A DNA stretch of 64,000 bases from Acidimicrobiales bacterium (GTDB lineage Bacteria > Actinomycetota > Acidimicrobiia > Acidimicrobiales > Poriferisodalaceae), in the NCBI GenBank assembly GCA_009843525.1, contig VYDH01000030.1:124001-188000 (forward strand), read 5' to 3'. Position 1 is the first letter of the stretch, and every line of letters begins with the position of its first letter. Shown piece after piece: positions 17,712 to 26,530 of this stretch. The notes below the pieces were generated by a model. That model ran no database searches, was not told the origin of the DNA, and saw only the letters and a program-made list of their open reading frames with translations. The translations under genes and the position numbers were made by a program.

Positions 17712-18893
17712 CATGTCGCGATCATCAACATCGGCAGTCTGTTGAGCGGCGACTGGCGCGAGCCCTTCATCGATGCCAACACCGTGGTGACCGACGGTGG
17801 GTTGATCTCGTGGGTCGGCACATCCGGCGGCGTGGCCGGCGAGTTCGACTATTGCGATGTGGTGATCGATGCGGCCGGGGCCACCGTGGCGCCGGGGCTG
17901 ATCGACTCGCACGTGCATGTGGCGTTCGGCGACTTCACACCACGGCAGAACACCGTCGGCTACCTCGAGAGCTACCTGCACGGCGGCACCACGACGGCGC
18001 TGTCAGCGGGCGAGGTACACATCCCGGGCCGGCCGCACGACCTGGCCGGCGTGAAGGCCCTCGCGGTGGCTGCTCATAAGTGCTACGAGAACTTCCGGCC
18101 CGGCGGCATGAGGGTTCATGCCGGGTCGCTGCTGCTCGAGCCGGGGCTGGAGCCCGACGACTTCGCAGCCGTGCGGGCCGACGGCGTGTGGCTCTGCAAG
18201 GCCGGCTTCGGCGACGTGGAGGGCGCCAAGGACTACGTCGAGCTGGTGGCCATGGCCAAGGAAGCCGGCCTCGTCACCACATTGCACACCGGCGGCTGCT
18301 CGATCCCCGGCACGTTCCCGGTGACCGGCGAGGACGTGCTCGACATCAACCCCGACATCTCGTTCCACATCAACGGCGGTCCGGTCGCCATCGAAGACCG
18401 CTACTACGACATGATTGCCAAGACCGAGATCGGCATGCAGGTCTGTGCTGCGGGCAACCTGCGCACCGGCATCCTCGCCGCCGAAGCAGCCCACCGCCAC
18501 GACGCTTTCGACCGCCTGCTGATCGGCACCGACACCCCCACCGGCAGCGGCATCATGCCGCTCGGGATGCTCTACACCATCGTCCACATGGCGGCCGTCA
18601 GCGACCTAGACGTGACTCACCTGATCGGCGCCGCCACCGGCAACGTGGCCCGCATGTTCGGCCTGAACAACGGCATGATCTCTGCCGGCCGCGATGCCGA
18701 CCTGATCGTGATCGACGCCCCGCTCGGCGGCACCAAGGACACCGCGCTGGATGCCATGAAGAACGGCGACATGATCGCCGTCGGCGCCGTAATCACCGAT
18801 GGCGTGCCCCGCTTCGTGGGCCGCAGCCGCAACACACCGCCCACGACCCGCCCGATCACCGTGAGCCGCTCGTCAGTCCTCCAGCAGTTCTGA
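17709..18893 (+). CDS. Enamidase-like amidohydrolase (metal-dependent)
   Basis: 394 aa. Amidohydrolase superfamily with metal ligands H68 and H70 (GLIDSHVHV), a lysine K164 (LCKAGFG) at the bridging position, H193 (TLHTGGCSIPG), H220 (SFHINGGP) and D275 (IGTDTPTGSGI). Whole-length resemblance is to enamidase, which opens 6-oxotetrahydronicotinate in nicotinate fermentation: shared blocks are AAGATVAPGLIDSHVHV, SAGEVHIPGRPHDLAG, HTGGCSIPG, SFHINGGP and RSRNTPPTTR. From memory, enamidase has glutamate at the bridging position; this protein has lysine, as in subtype I amidohydrolases. A cyclic amide or imide is a likely substrate. Start overlaps a TGATG junction. Confidence 0.88.
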   Translation: MHVAIINIGSLLSGDWREPFIDANTVVTDGGLISWVGTSGGVAGEFDYCDVVIDAAGATVAPGLIDSHVHVAFGDFTPRQNTVGYLESYLHGGTTTALSAGEVHIPGRPHDLAGVKALAVAAHKCYENFRPGGMRVHAGSLLLEPGLEPDDFAAVRADGVWLCKAGFGDVEGAKDYVELVAMAKEAGLVTTLHTGGCSIPGTFPVTGEDVLDINPDISFHINGGPVAIEDRYYDMIAKTEIGMQVCAAGNLRTGILAAEAAHRHDAFDRLLIGTDTPTGSGIMPLGMLYTIVHMAAVSDLDVTHLIGAATGNVARMFGLNNGMISAGRDADLIVIDAPLGGTKDTALDAMKNGDMIAVGAVITDGVPRFVGRSRNTPPTTRPITVSRSSVLQQF

Positions 18894-19034
18894 CCTCGGC
18901 CCGCCCGCGCTCCCGCATCGCTTCCAACACGCGCGGCGCACCGCCTCGGTCGTGCGACGTGACGTCCGCCGCCCCGCGGCCATCCCGTTCTCCCACCACG
19001 GCGGCTCAAGCCAGCGGCCTCGCCGGCCGCTGGC

Positions 19035-19385
19035 TCAGGCAGCTGTCATGAAGCGCACGTTGAGGTGCAGGTAGGCGTTCGGGTTGGGGTGCTTGGCCCA
19101 GACGTCCTGCCACTCTTGGCTGCCGAGCGTCGACCGGAAACCCTCCTCGCGCGCGGCCCGGCTGGCCCACCGGATGATCCAGCACACGTTGGGCTGACCG
19201 TGCGGCGAAACCTGCGGGTCGGACCCGGCTACCTCGGGTTCATGACCATCGTCGACCCAGAAGTCGATGACGTCGAGGTTCTCCCGCAGCCACGGCGCTG
19301 CGTGCTCGGCGGCCCACTGCTTGTACGCCTCGAACCACTCGGAATCGATGGTGTAGTCGCGGACTTCGACGATTGCTTCTGACAT
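19035..19385 (-). CDS. NIPSNAP-family protein
   Basis: 116 aa. Ferredoxin-like alpha/beta barrel of the NIPSNAP group: VEVRDYTIDSEWFEAYKQWA at the start, PWLRENLDVIDFWVDD, then NVCWIIRWASRAAREEGF and a C-terminal LHLNVRFM. Members are small dimeric proteins often found next to catabolic oxidoreductases, with no settled activity. The LLM oxidoreductase gene lies upstream on the same strand. A perfect TGTGA-N6-TCACA site sits about 52 bp before the start, so cAMP-receptor-type regulation is possible. Confidence 0.8.
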   Translation of the reverse strand: MSEAIVEVRDYTIDSEWFEAYKQWAAEHAAPWLRENLDVIDFWVDDGHEPEVAGSDPQVSPHGQPNVCWIIRWASRAAREEGFRSTLGSQEWQDVWAKHPNPNAYLHLNVRFMTAA

Positions 19386-19426
19386 GGCAGTTCCTTTCGT
19401 TGCCTGCGGGACGCAGTCTTGCAGGG

Positions 19427-19448
19427 GCCTGTGACATGAATCACAGGC
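19427..19448. promoter_or_regulatory. Perfect CRP/GlxR-type palindrome (TGTGA-N6-TCACA)
   Basis: The sequence GCCTGTGA-CATGAA-TCACAGGC forms an 8-bp inverted repeat around a 6-nt spacer and contains the exact CRP/GlxR consensus. It is centred near 19437, between the LLM gene stop (19455) and the NIPSNAP start (19385). It may control the NIPSNAP gene. Because it also lies just after a stop codon it could instead act as an RNA hairpin, but no T-tract follows. Confidence 0.6.
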
Positions 19449-19454
19449 GCATGA

Positions 19455-20483
19455 TCAGTTGCCGTCGCTGCGGATGGCCTGGATGTCCTGGATCACGTCG
19501 GGCGGAAGATCCGCCCCGATGTCCATCGACACCGAAGCGTTGACTTCGTCGACCAGCCCGTCGAAATGCTCGGCGATGGCGCCGGCGATCTGGTCATGGC
19601 GGCCCACGGCGGCGAAGAGCCGCACCACGTCGTCGTCGACGCAGCCGGCCATCTGGCCCCAGCCGTCATTGCGTGACAGATGGTTCAGCTTCTCGCCAAG
19701 ATCGCCGAGATCATGCTGCTCGAGTACCGGCCAGTACGCCCGGGTGCTGCCGTAGAAGCCGATCCGGTAGCGCACCCACTCGACCATGCGGTCGACAGTC
19801 TCGTCGTCGGGGCCGGTGCAGATGAACCCGCCGCCGGTCACCCAGAAATCGCTTCGGCTGCGGCCGGCCCGGTCGAGTCCGGTCTGCAGCTCGGGCATGA
19901 CTTGACGTCTCAAGTAGTCGGGCGTGCAGAAGCCGTGCAGGCGGACCCCGTCGCAGTGCTGGCCGGCCACCCGCAGCATGGCGGGGCCGACCGCAGCGAT
20001 CATGATCGGCGGAGTCGGGCCGTCGAGCGGTTCGGGCGTGAAGTTGGGCGTCATCAGCGAGAACTGGTAGTGCTCGCCGTCGTAGCTGAGCCGCTCGCCC
20101 GTCGACCATGTGTGCCAGATGGCCCGGATCGCTTGCACGTACTCGGCCATGCGGGGCGCCGGCGCCGACCACGGCACGCTGAACCGCCGCTCGTTGTGCC
20201 CCTTGACCTGGCTGCCGATGCCGAGCACGAACCGCCCGTCCGAGGCTGCCTGCAGATCCCACGCCGTCGAGGCCGTCACCATCGGGCTGCGGGGGAAGCT
20301 GATCGCCACGCTGGTGGCGAGCTTCACCCGCTCGCTGTTGACCGCCGCGATCGCCAGCGGGATGAACGGCTCGTGGCGGTTCTCCATCGTGACGACGCTG
20401 TCGTAGCCGTCGGCCTCGATCCGCCGCACCTCGTCGGGCACGGCTGGCAGGTTGTGCTGGGGCAGTGTTGCGCTGACGTGCAT
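19455..20483 (-). CDS. LLM class F420-dependent oxidoreductase (TIGR03617-like)
   Basis: 342 aa. Luciferase-like TIM barrel. Diagnostic blocks are MHVSATLPQHN at the start, ATSVAISFPRSPMVTASTAW, DLQAASDGRFVLGIGSQVKG and NERRFSVPWSAPAPRMAEY, which match the F420-dependent group often labelled MSMEG_2256/TIGR03617. The enzyme would use reduced or oxidised F420 for hydride transfer; the substrate is unknown. The ATG at 20483 is chosen because the conserved domain begins there, although the frame is open far upstream. Divergent from the SRPBCC gene across a 126-nt gap. Confidence 0.9.
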   Translation of the reverse strand: MHVSATLPQHNLPAVPDEVRRIEADGYDSVVTMENRHEPFIPLAIAAVNSERVKLATSVAISFPRSPMVTASTAWDLQAASDGRFVLGIGSQVKGHNERRFSVPWSAPAPRMAEYVQAIRAIWHTWSTGERLSYDGEHYQFSLMTPNFTPEPLDGPTPPIMIAAVGPAMLRVAGQHCDGVRLHGFCTPDYLRRQVMPELQTGLDRAGRSRSDFWVTGGGFICTGPDDETVDRMVEWVRYRIGFYGSTRAYWPVLEQHDLGDLGEKLNHLSRNDGWGQMAGCVDDDVVRLFAAVGRHDQIAGAIAEHFDGLVDEVNASVSMDIGADLPPDVIQDIQAIRSDGN

Positions 20484-20609
20484 GGCGTCCTCCGGCTCGC
20501 AGGGGCTCCATGTTGCCGTGGGGCCACGCCTCACGCTCGCGGCCGTGCTCTGGCGAAACAATTGCCAGTCTGAACGACAATAGATCGGCTCGCCGCTAGG
20601 GTTGCGCCT

Positions 20610-21050
20610 GTGACCGAGACAACCTCCACGTTGGCGATCCCGGTTGCGGCGGCCGACGTGTGGGATGCGCTGGCGGACTTCGGGGAGATCGTGCGCTGGG
20701 CGCCGAACGTCGATCACTCGTGCCTGCTGAGCGCCCAGACCTCTGGGGTCGGCACGGTGCGGCGCATCCAGGCCGGGCGCAGGACGCTGGTGGAGCGGGT
20801 GGTCGAGTGGCAGCCCGGCGAACGGCTCGGCTACGACATCGAAGGGCTGCCTGTAGTCCGGTCGCTGCGGAGCACCTGGCATCTCGACGAGCGGGGCGCC
20901 CGCACGGTGGTGTCGCTCACCACCGCGGTCGATGCAGGGTCACGCCCGCCGCAGAAACTGGCCGCGAAGGCGCTGTCCCGTCAGCTCTCCAAAGTGTCGA
21001 ATCAGATGCTGGGCGGACTCGACGAACACCTGCGGAAGGCTGCCCTGTGA
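20610..21050 (+). CDS. SRPBCC (START/polyketide-cyclase-like) family protein
   Basis: 146 aa. The pattern of a helix-grip fold is visible: STLAIPVAAADVWDALADF near the N-terminus, IVRWAPNVDHSC, a central antiparallel sheet (VRRIQAGRRTLVERVVEW) and the final long helix (PQKLAAKALSRQLSKVSNQML). Such proteins bind hydrophobic ligands or act as cyclases/hydrolases; no function can be assigned. GTG start. The sulfatase-DJ-1 fusion gene follows 64 nt downstream on the same strand and could be in the same transcript. Confidence 0.85.
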   Translation: MTETTSTLAIPVAAADVWDALADFGEIVRWAPNVDHSCLLSAQTSGVGTVRRIQAGRRTLVERVVEWQPGERLGYDIEGLPVVRSLRSTWHLDERGARTVVSLTTAVDAGSRPPQKLAAKALSRQLSKVSNQMLGGLDEHLRKAAL

Positions 21051-21114
21051 TGACTCGCTTATGCCGGCGAACCGCTCGGACCGTGCTGCGGCGTGACAGG
21101 CAGGCATCGGCGTC

Positions 21115-23817
21115 ATGAACGCCCGGCCCGACGTGATCATCTTGATGACCGACCAGGAGCGTGCCGCGCCGCCGTATGAGCCGGCCGAGGTGCGGGCGTG
21201 GCGCAAGCGTCTCGACGGCGCCGCCTGGTTCGAGGACCACGGCGTGTCGTTCGGGCGCCACTACACGGGGTCGGTCGCCTGCGTGCCCAGCCGGCCCACG
21301 CTGTTCACCGGTCAGTACCCCGACGTGCACGGCGTCACACAGACGAACGGCCTCGGCAAGATGGCCGACGACAGCCGGATGCGCTGGCTGCGGCCGGGCG
21401 AGGTGCCCACGCTGGGCCACTGGTTCCGGGCCGGCGGCTACGACACGCACTACCAGGGCAAGTGGCACTGCAGTCACGCCGACTTGATCCATGCGGGAGC
21501 GCGGCTGGACACCAACGACGACGAGGGCACCGTCGACGCCGCTGCCGAGCAGGCCTACCTAGACGCCGACCCGCTCGGGCCGTTCGGTTTCTCCGGTTGG
21601 ATCGGCCCCGAGCCCCACGGCGGGCGCCCGGCAGACAGCGGGCTCGTGCGTGACCCGCTCTTCGCCGACCGGGTGGTCGCCTGGCTGGAGGATCGCTATG
21701 CCCGCCGCCGGGCCGGCGACGAGGCAGCACTGCGGCCGTTCCTGCTGGTGGCCAGCTTCGTGAATCCCCATGACATCGTGTTCGCCCCGGCATGGCTCGG
21801 CCGCCGCGGCCCCGACAACCCGCTGGCCGCCAGCGACGCCGATCCGCCGCCGATCCCGCCGTCGCCCACCGACGACGAGGACCTGTCCACCAAGCCGGCG
21901 GCACAGATCGCCTTCCGGGCGTCGTACCCGACCACCTACGGGCTGGCGCCGGCCGTCGACCGGGTGTACCGCAACCAGGCGGCCGAGTACCGCAGCCTCT
22001 ACTACCGGCTCCATGCCGAGGTCGATGGTCCGCTCGACCGGGTGCGCCGGGCGGTGACCGAAGGCGGCTCCGATGAGGCGGTGCTGGTGCGCACGTCGGA
22101 TCATGGCGAGCTGCTGGGTGCGCACGGCGGGCTGCACCAGAAGTGGTTCAACCTCTACGACGAGGCGACGCGGGTGCCGTTCGTGATCGCCAGGATCGGC
22201 TCGCAGGCGACGGCGGGCCGGGTCGTCGACGATGCGCCGACGTCTCATGTAGATCTGGTGCCGACGTTGCTCGGGGCGGCGGGCATCGATACAGCATCGG
22301 CGGCGGCCGAGCTGCGGAGCACCCATTCAGAGGTGCACCCGCTGCCCGGCCGTGACCTGATGGACGTGGTCGACGGCGTTGCGGAGCCGGACCGGGAGCG
22401 TCAGGTGTACCTGATGACCCGCGACAACATGCCCGAGGGCGATTCGGGTGCCAGTGCGATGGCCCGGCGGATGGGAAGAACGCCCCCGCCGCTGCGCATC
22501 CAGGTGCCGGCCCACGTCGGCGCCAACTTCGAGAGCCTCGTGTGCCGGATTGACGACGCTCGCCCTGCCGCTGATGTCGGCAGCGTCGCTGGCCGAGCGG
22601 CTGGCGGGCACGATTCGGCAGCTCAGTCCGCACCGGCTCGCGACCCGGAGCAGGAGTCGGAAGCAACCGGCTCGACTCGAGCCAGATTCGACGATCGGCG
22701 CATGTCCCTGTGGAAGATCGTCCGCACGTTCGACGATCCGGCGACGTGGACCCAACCAGGTGTGCGGCACCTTGCGGCCGACAGCCCTGCCGGGGAGGTG
22801 TACCGCACCGAGCCGCTGCCCGATCAGTGGGAGCTGTACGACCTCGACGCTGACCCGGTCGAGGCGCACAACCGCTGGCGCGACCCGGAGGCGGCCGAGG
22901 TATTCGCAGAGATGACGGCACGTCTGGCCGCCGAGCGAGCTCGAGCCGTCCCCGAGCGCAATCAGCCGTGGCCGTACGCGATGCGGCAGCCCGGCGGAGG
23001 TACTGGCGGCTCGGCGATGAGCGGATCAGTCAGGGTTCGCCCGCCCTCTCGTGCGCTTCGCAAGGTGCTGCAGCGGCTCGGCATGCATCCCGACGACGTT
23101 GAGTCGATTGATGTTGACGTCAGCGGCCGGCGGGCGCTGATTGTCGCCACGAATCATGGCGTGCTGGACATCGGCAAGCCGACCGGGGTGTTCGCCAGCG
23201 AGATGACGGTGCCGTACTACGCGTTCGCCGATGCCGGCATGTCGGTGGATGTCGCCAGCCCCAAGGGCGGCGTCATCCCGGTGGACCCGCAGTCGCTGCG
23301 CGCCCCACTGCGCACCGAGGCCTGCGATCGCTTCCTCGCCGACGAAGTCTTCAGAGGCAAGGTGCAGGAGTCACTGGCCGTCGGCGGCCTCGACGTTGCC
23401 GACTACGACGTCGTCTACCTGGCGGGCGGCTGGGGAGCTGCATTCGACCTCGGGTTCTCCGAGGAGCTCGGCCGCAAGATCACCGAAGCCGACGAGCAGG
23501 GCAGTGTGATCGGCGGCGTGTGCCACGGCCCGCTGGGACTGCTGCAGGCCAAGGCCGCCGACGGCAGCCCGCTGGTCGAGGGCCGCCGGGTGACGGCAGT
23601 GACCGACAAGCAGGTCCGAGAATTGCGGATCACCTCCACGCCCCAGCATCCCGAGACCGAGCTGCGCAAAGCCGGCGCCCTGTTCGAGAGCGTGACCCGG
23701 TTCCGGGACCCGCTCGCCAACCACTGGGTAGTCGACGGCAACCTCGTGACCGGCCAGAACCAGAACGCAGCGCCGATGGTCGCCCGCGAGATACTGCGAC
23801 TGCTGAGTCATGACTGA
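21115..23817 (+). CDS. Type I sulfatase fused to a DJ-1/PfpI domain
   Basis: 900 aa in one open frame. Residues 1 to about 620 are an alkaline-phosphatase-superfamily sulfatase: RPDVIILMTDQE at the N-terminus, the formylglycine-type motif C56-V-P-S-R60 followed by PTLFTGQYP, GKWHCSH, and D329-H330 in RTSDHGELLGAHGG. Residues about 640-900 are a DJ-1/PfpI (type 1 glutamine amidotransferase-like) domain with nucleophile elbow GGVCHGP at C803. No stop separates the two, although an ATG at codon 635 could start a separate DJ-1 protein. The sulfatase would remove sulfate esters after Cys-to-formylglycine conversion. No signal peptide is seen. The 3' end overlaps the TetR gene by 8 nt. Confidence 0.88.
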   Translation: MNARPDVIILMTDQERAAPPYEPAEVRAWRKRLDGAAWFEDHGVSFGRHYTGSVACVPSRPTLFTGQYPDVHGVTQTNGLGKMADDSRMRWLRPGEVPTLGHWFRAGGYDTHYQGKWHCSHADLIHAGARLDTNDDEGTVDAAAEQAYLDADPLGPFGFSGWIGPEPHGGRPADSGLVRDPLFADRVVAWLEDRYARRRAGDEAALRPFLLVASFVNPHDIVFAPAWLGRRGPDNPLAASDADPPPIPPSPTDDEDLSTKPAAQIAFRASYPTTYGLAPAVDRVYRNQAAEYRSLYYRLHAEVDGPLDRVRRAVTEGGSDEAVLVRTSDHGELLGAHGGLHQKWFNLYDEATRVPFVIARIGSQATAGRVVDDAPTSHVDLVPTLLGAAGIDTASAAAELRSTHSEVHPLPGRDLMDVVDGVAEPDRERQVYLMTRDNMPEGDSGASAMARRMGRTPPPLRIQVPAHVGANFESLVCRIDDARPAADVGSVAGRAAGGHDSAAQSAPARDPEQESEATGSTRARFDDRRMSLWKIVRTFDDPATWTQPGVRHLAADSPAGEVYRTEPLPDQWELYDLDADPVEAHNRWRDPEAAEVFAEMTARLAAERARAVPERNQPWPYAMRQPGGGTGGSAMSGSVRVRPPSRALRKVLQRLGMHPDDVESIDVDVSGRRALIVATNHGVLDIGKPTGVFASEMTVPYYAFADAGMSVDVASPKGGVIPVDPQSLRAPLRTEACDRFLADEVFRGKVQESLAVGGLDVADYDVVYLAGGWGAAFDLGFSEELGRKITEADEQGSVIGGVCHGPLGLLQAKAADGSPLVEGRRVTAVTDKQVRELRITSTPQHPETELRKAGALFESVTRFRDPLANHWVVDGNLVTGQNQNAAPMVAREILRLLSHD

Positions 23818-24451
23818 TCGGGCGTCGACTGGCACGGTGCCGTCGCCTGATGCCGGTGTTCATGACGCGGAGCCCGTGGACGGCCGGGTTGCGCGGCGTG
23901 AGCGGAATATCGACGCCGTCCTCGATGTCGTACTCGAGATGTTCGCCGAGGAGTGGCTGTTCCCCACCATGGAGCAGGCAGCGAGCCGGTCGGGCCTGTC
24001 GTTGCGCTCCCTGTACCGCTACTTCGCTGATCCGGGCCAGCTGCTCGAGGCCACCATCAGGCGAAACCGGGAACTTGCCGTCCCCGTCGCCCACCTGCAC
24101 GCCATCGGCGAGGGCCCACTAGCTGCCCGCATCGACGCCTTCGTAGCCATGCGGGTGCGCCTCTACGACACGTTCGGCCCGGTGTACCGGGCGACGCTGG
24201 CTCATGCCCACCGGCTGCCCCGCATCAGCGACCAGCTCGCCACGGTCCGCGACGAGCTGCGAGAACAGTTTGAGCTGCAGTTCGCCCCCGAGCTCGCCTG
24301 CCGCACGCCAGCCGACCGTGACTCGGCGCTCGCGGCCGGTGACCTGCTGGCTCAACTCGACTCGATCGACTACCTCCGCCGCCACCGTGCCCTGTCCGCC
24401 ACCGAGACCGCGACCGTGCTGTCGTCGACCCTGAACACGCTGCTGGGCTGA
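23810..24451 (+). CDS. TetR-family transcriptional regulator
   Basis: 213 aa. The N-terminal helix-turn-helix is visible at about residues 25-70 (FPTMEQAASRSGLSLRSLYRYFADPGQLLEATI), followed by an all-helical ligand-binding region. The start overlaps the end of the sulfatase-DJ-1 gene by 8 nt, so it is probably cotranslated and may regulate that operon. No clear palindromic operator is seen in the short gap upstream of the SRPBCC or sulfatase genes. Confidence 0.88.
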   Translation: MTDRASTGTVPSPDAGVHDAEPVDGRVARRERNIDAVLDVVLEMFAEEWLFPTMEQAASRSGLSLRSLYRYFADPGQLLEATIRRNRELAVPVAHLHAIGEGPLAARIDAFVAMRVRLYDTFGPVYRATLAHAHRLPRISDQLATVRDELREQFELQFAPELACRTPADRDSALAAGDLLAQLDSIDYLRRHRALSATETATVLSSTLNTLLG

Positions 24452-24499
24452 GTCGGCCACAACACCGGTGGCGCCTGGGGCCTCGTCGAACACGCCTGG

Positions 24500-24572
24500 C
24501 GCCCTCGGCAGGATTCGAACCTGCGACGCACGGTTTAGGAAACCGACGCTCTATCCCCTGAGCTACGAGGGC
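24500..24572 (-). tRNA. tRNA-Arg (anticodon CCT)
   Basis: A complete 73-nt cloverleaf reads on the minus strand: acceptor GCCCTCG paired with CGAGGGC, D arm GCTCAGGGGATAGAGC, anticodon loop TTCCTAA giving anticodon CCT, and T arm GCAGGTTCGAATCCTGC. Discriminator base is G. CCA is not encoded. It decodes AGG codons. Confidence 0.96.
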
Positions 24573-24615
24573 AGGGCTTGAGCGGAATGTACCGCCGAGA
24601 CCAGCCCGGCATGAC

Positions 24616-24912
24616 GTGCGGATCAAGTGTGACTTGCAGCCGTCCGGCTGCCGTAAGCCCGATGGCATGGCCTCGGCCGGGACCATCGGCGGGGCGGCGG
24701 CTCGTCTCCACCGGACCGAGCGAGCCGGGGTGCCGCGCATGCAGCGGGTCGACTCAGCGGCCGGCATGTCCGAGCACACGTGGATCCGATGGTTCGAACC
24801 GGACCGCGTCGAGGGCCTCGGCGGCAGTGCCCTAAGGCGTGGCTCCAAAACTGCCCAAGCGAAGGCGGAGTTCGAGTACTACCGGGACACATTCTTCGTC
24901 CCGGGCTTCTGA
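24616..24912 (+). CDS. Possible small ORF in tRNA-flanking gap, unknown
   Basis: The 360-nt interval from the tRNA to the DUF222 gene holds one open frame of up to 98 codons (GTG at 24616), with an alternative ATG at 24766 giving 48 aa. The C-terminal part (WIRWFEPDRVEGLGG, ending YYRDTFFVPGF) has a protein-like composition, but no family is recognised and no strong ribosome-binding site is seen. It could be the tail of a decayed gene. It is convergent with the DUF222-HNH gene. Confidence 0.25.
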   Translation: MRIKCDLQPSGCRKPDGMASAGTIGGAAARLHRTERAGVPRMQRVDSAAGMSEHTWIRWFEPDRVEGLGGSALRRGSKTAQAKAEFEYYRDTFFVPGF

Positions 24913-24932
24913 CCAGCCGGCCTCACGACTGC

Positions 24933-26486
24933 CTAGGGGCCTCGGGGTTGTCCGTTGGTTCGTCGCGGTGCGGGCATGGGCCCCGTCTCTTGGATTGTGG
25001 TCCAGGTGCCGTCGGGTTGGGGGATCATCTTGTGGCCGTGCTGGTGGAGGTGATGGTGGTGGGTGTGGCAGAGCAGCACGAGATTGTCGAGGTCGGTGGG
25101 GCCGCCGTCGGTCCAGTGGTGGATGTGGTGGGCGTCGCAGCGTGAGGGCGGCTGGTTGCAGCCGGGCCATTGGCAGTGTCTGTCGCGGGCGATGAGCAGC
25201 CGTCGCAGCCGCAGCGGCACTGTTCTGGCCGAACGGCCGACGTCGGCGGGTCCACCGGGGCCGCCCAGGATCATGGGGATGATCTCGGCGTCACAGGCGA
25301 GGCGTCGCACGATGTGGGGCGGCAGCTCGACTCCGGCGTCGGTGAGGCCCATCTCGTCGGTTGAACCGCGCAGGCCGTCGAGCCCGATCAGGACGCTGAT
25401 CTGCGCCGGTGGCAACCGCAGCACGATCGCTGCGTCGTCGTCGCCAACCGGCTGATCGGGGAAGTGGCCGTCTGGTCGGGCGCGGGCGTGGAGCCGCTCG
25501 ACTGCGGCGGTGTCGGTGTCGGTGTGGGTGATGCCCGTGAGCGCGTAGGCGAGCACGTCGGCGTCTCGTTGGGCGGGTGTGCGACGGCCGTTGCGCACTT
25601 GCTTGTCGTTGAGCCAGTACTGGCGGCGCAGCGCCTCCAGGCCGGCCTCGACCGCGGCGCCGACCTCGGGGTCGAGCTTGGCCCACAGGCGCAGCATCCC
25701 CTCGTGGTCTCGCTGCCAGCCCGCGCCGCGAGACCGGCGCTGCCGCTCGAAGCGCTCCATCGGGGTCTCCACTGAGTGGTCGGCCTCGGCCCGGCGCACC
25801 CGCCGACGCGTGGCGTCGGTGTCCTCGCCGGCCGCGGCAGCCGCCACCAGTTCGGCGCGCACCCCATCAGGCACACGCGCGTCGCACAGCGCCTCGGCCT
25901 GGGCAGCGTTGATATCCCCCACTGACAGCGCCTCCAGCACCCCATCGTGTTCGCGGGCCTTCTCAGCGCCACGCACCATCTTGCGGGCGTCACGCTCGGA
26001 CACCCCCGCCGCATCGCGCAACGACAGATGCGGCGCAACATCAGGTGCAACACCAGAGCGGCTCAGCGCATCCAGCGCGCCCAGTACCTCGGCCCGATAC
26101 CCCGCCAGCCGATTCGCGACCCGCTCGATGTCGCCCAGCACACCCAACAGCGCATCGCGCCCCAACCCGGCCAACGCCGCACCACCCAACCGGGACAGCG
26201 ACAATTGCTCGGGCGAATCAGGCCGAACAGACAGGCCGGACCGGTCGGGGTAGCCAGCTTCGCGAGACGGCCGGAGCTGGTGAGGCAACGGCGACCTCGG
26301 TTTGGGCGATGCGAGTTGGGTCGATTGGGCGGAGCCGGTGACAAGGTGTTCTGCACGGGCGTGGTTGGCGGACGTGTCACCGGCGGAGAAGAGCTCAGCG
26401 GATGCGCCCACAGCATCATCGTCGGCAGCGCCCACAGCACCCGCCTCGCCAGCCCGTCCGGCCCCGCCAGAACCGTTCCTCAACAT
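24933..26486 (-). CDS. DUF222/13E12-family protein with HNH endonuclease domain
   Basis: 517 aa. After about 90 low-complexity residues the DUF222 region follows (LAGYRAEVLGALDAL through RRQYWL), then a C-terminal HNH nuclease domain: RLLIARDRHCQWPGCNQ, the CDAHHIHHW motif, GGPTDLDNLVLLCHTHHHHLHQHG. This is the 13E12 repeat family, abundant and multi-copy in actinobacteria, presumed nucleases of unknown biological role. High local GC and repetitive codons make the N-terminus uncertain; the ATG at 26486 is the first. It lies downstream of the tRNA-Arg gene and reads toward it. Confidence 0.93.
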   Translation of the reverse strand: MLRNGSGGAGRAGEAGAVGAADDDAVGASAELFSAGDTSANHARAEHLVTGSAQSTQLASPKPRSPLPHQLRPSREAGYPDRSGLSVRPDSPEQLSLSRLGGAALAGLGRDALLGVLGDIERVANRLAGYRAEVLGALDALSRSGVAPDVAPHLSLRDAAGVSERDARKMVRGAEKAREHDGVLEALSVGDINAAQAEALCDARVPDGVRAELVAAAAAGEDTDATRRRVRRAEADHSVETPMERFERQRRSRGAGWQRDHEGMLRLWAKLDPEVGAAVEAGLEALRRQYWLNDKQVRNGRRTPAQRDADVLAYALTGITHTDTDTAAVERLHARARPDGHFPDQPVGDDDAAIVLRLPPAQISVLIGLDGLRGSTDEMGLTDAGVELPPHIVRRLACDAEIIPMILGGPGGPADVGRSARTVPLRLRRLLIARDRHCQWPGCNQPPSRCDAHHIHHWTDGGPTDLDNLVLLCHTHHHHLHQHGHKMIPQPDGTWTTIQETGPMPAPRRTNGQPRGP

Positions 26487-26530
26487 GGGAACAACCGTAC
26501 GAAGGGGGTGTCACACGAATACGAAACGGC

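Noticed and set aside
24500..24932. tRNA-Arg as an integration site for a mobile element
   Set aside because: No integrase and no direct repeat of the tRNA 3' end was found within the window.
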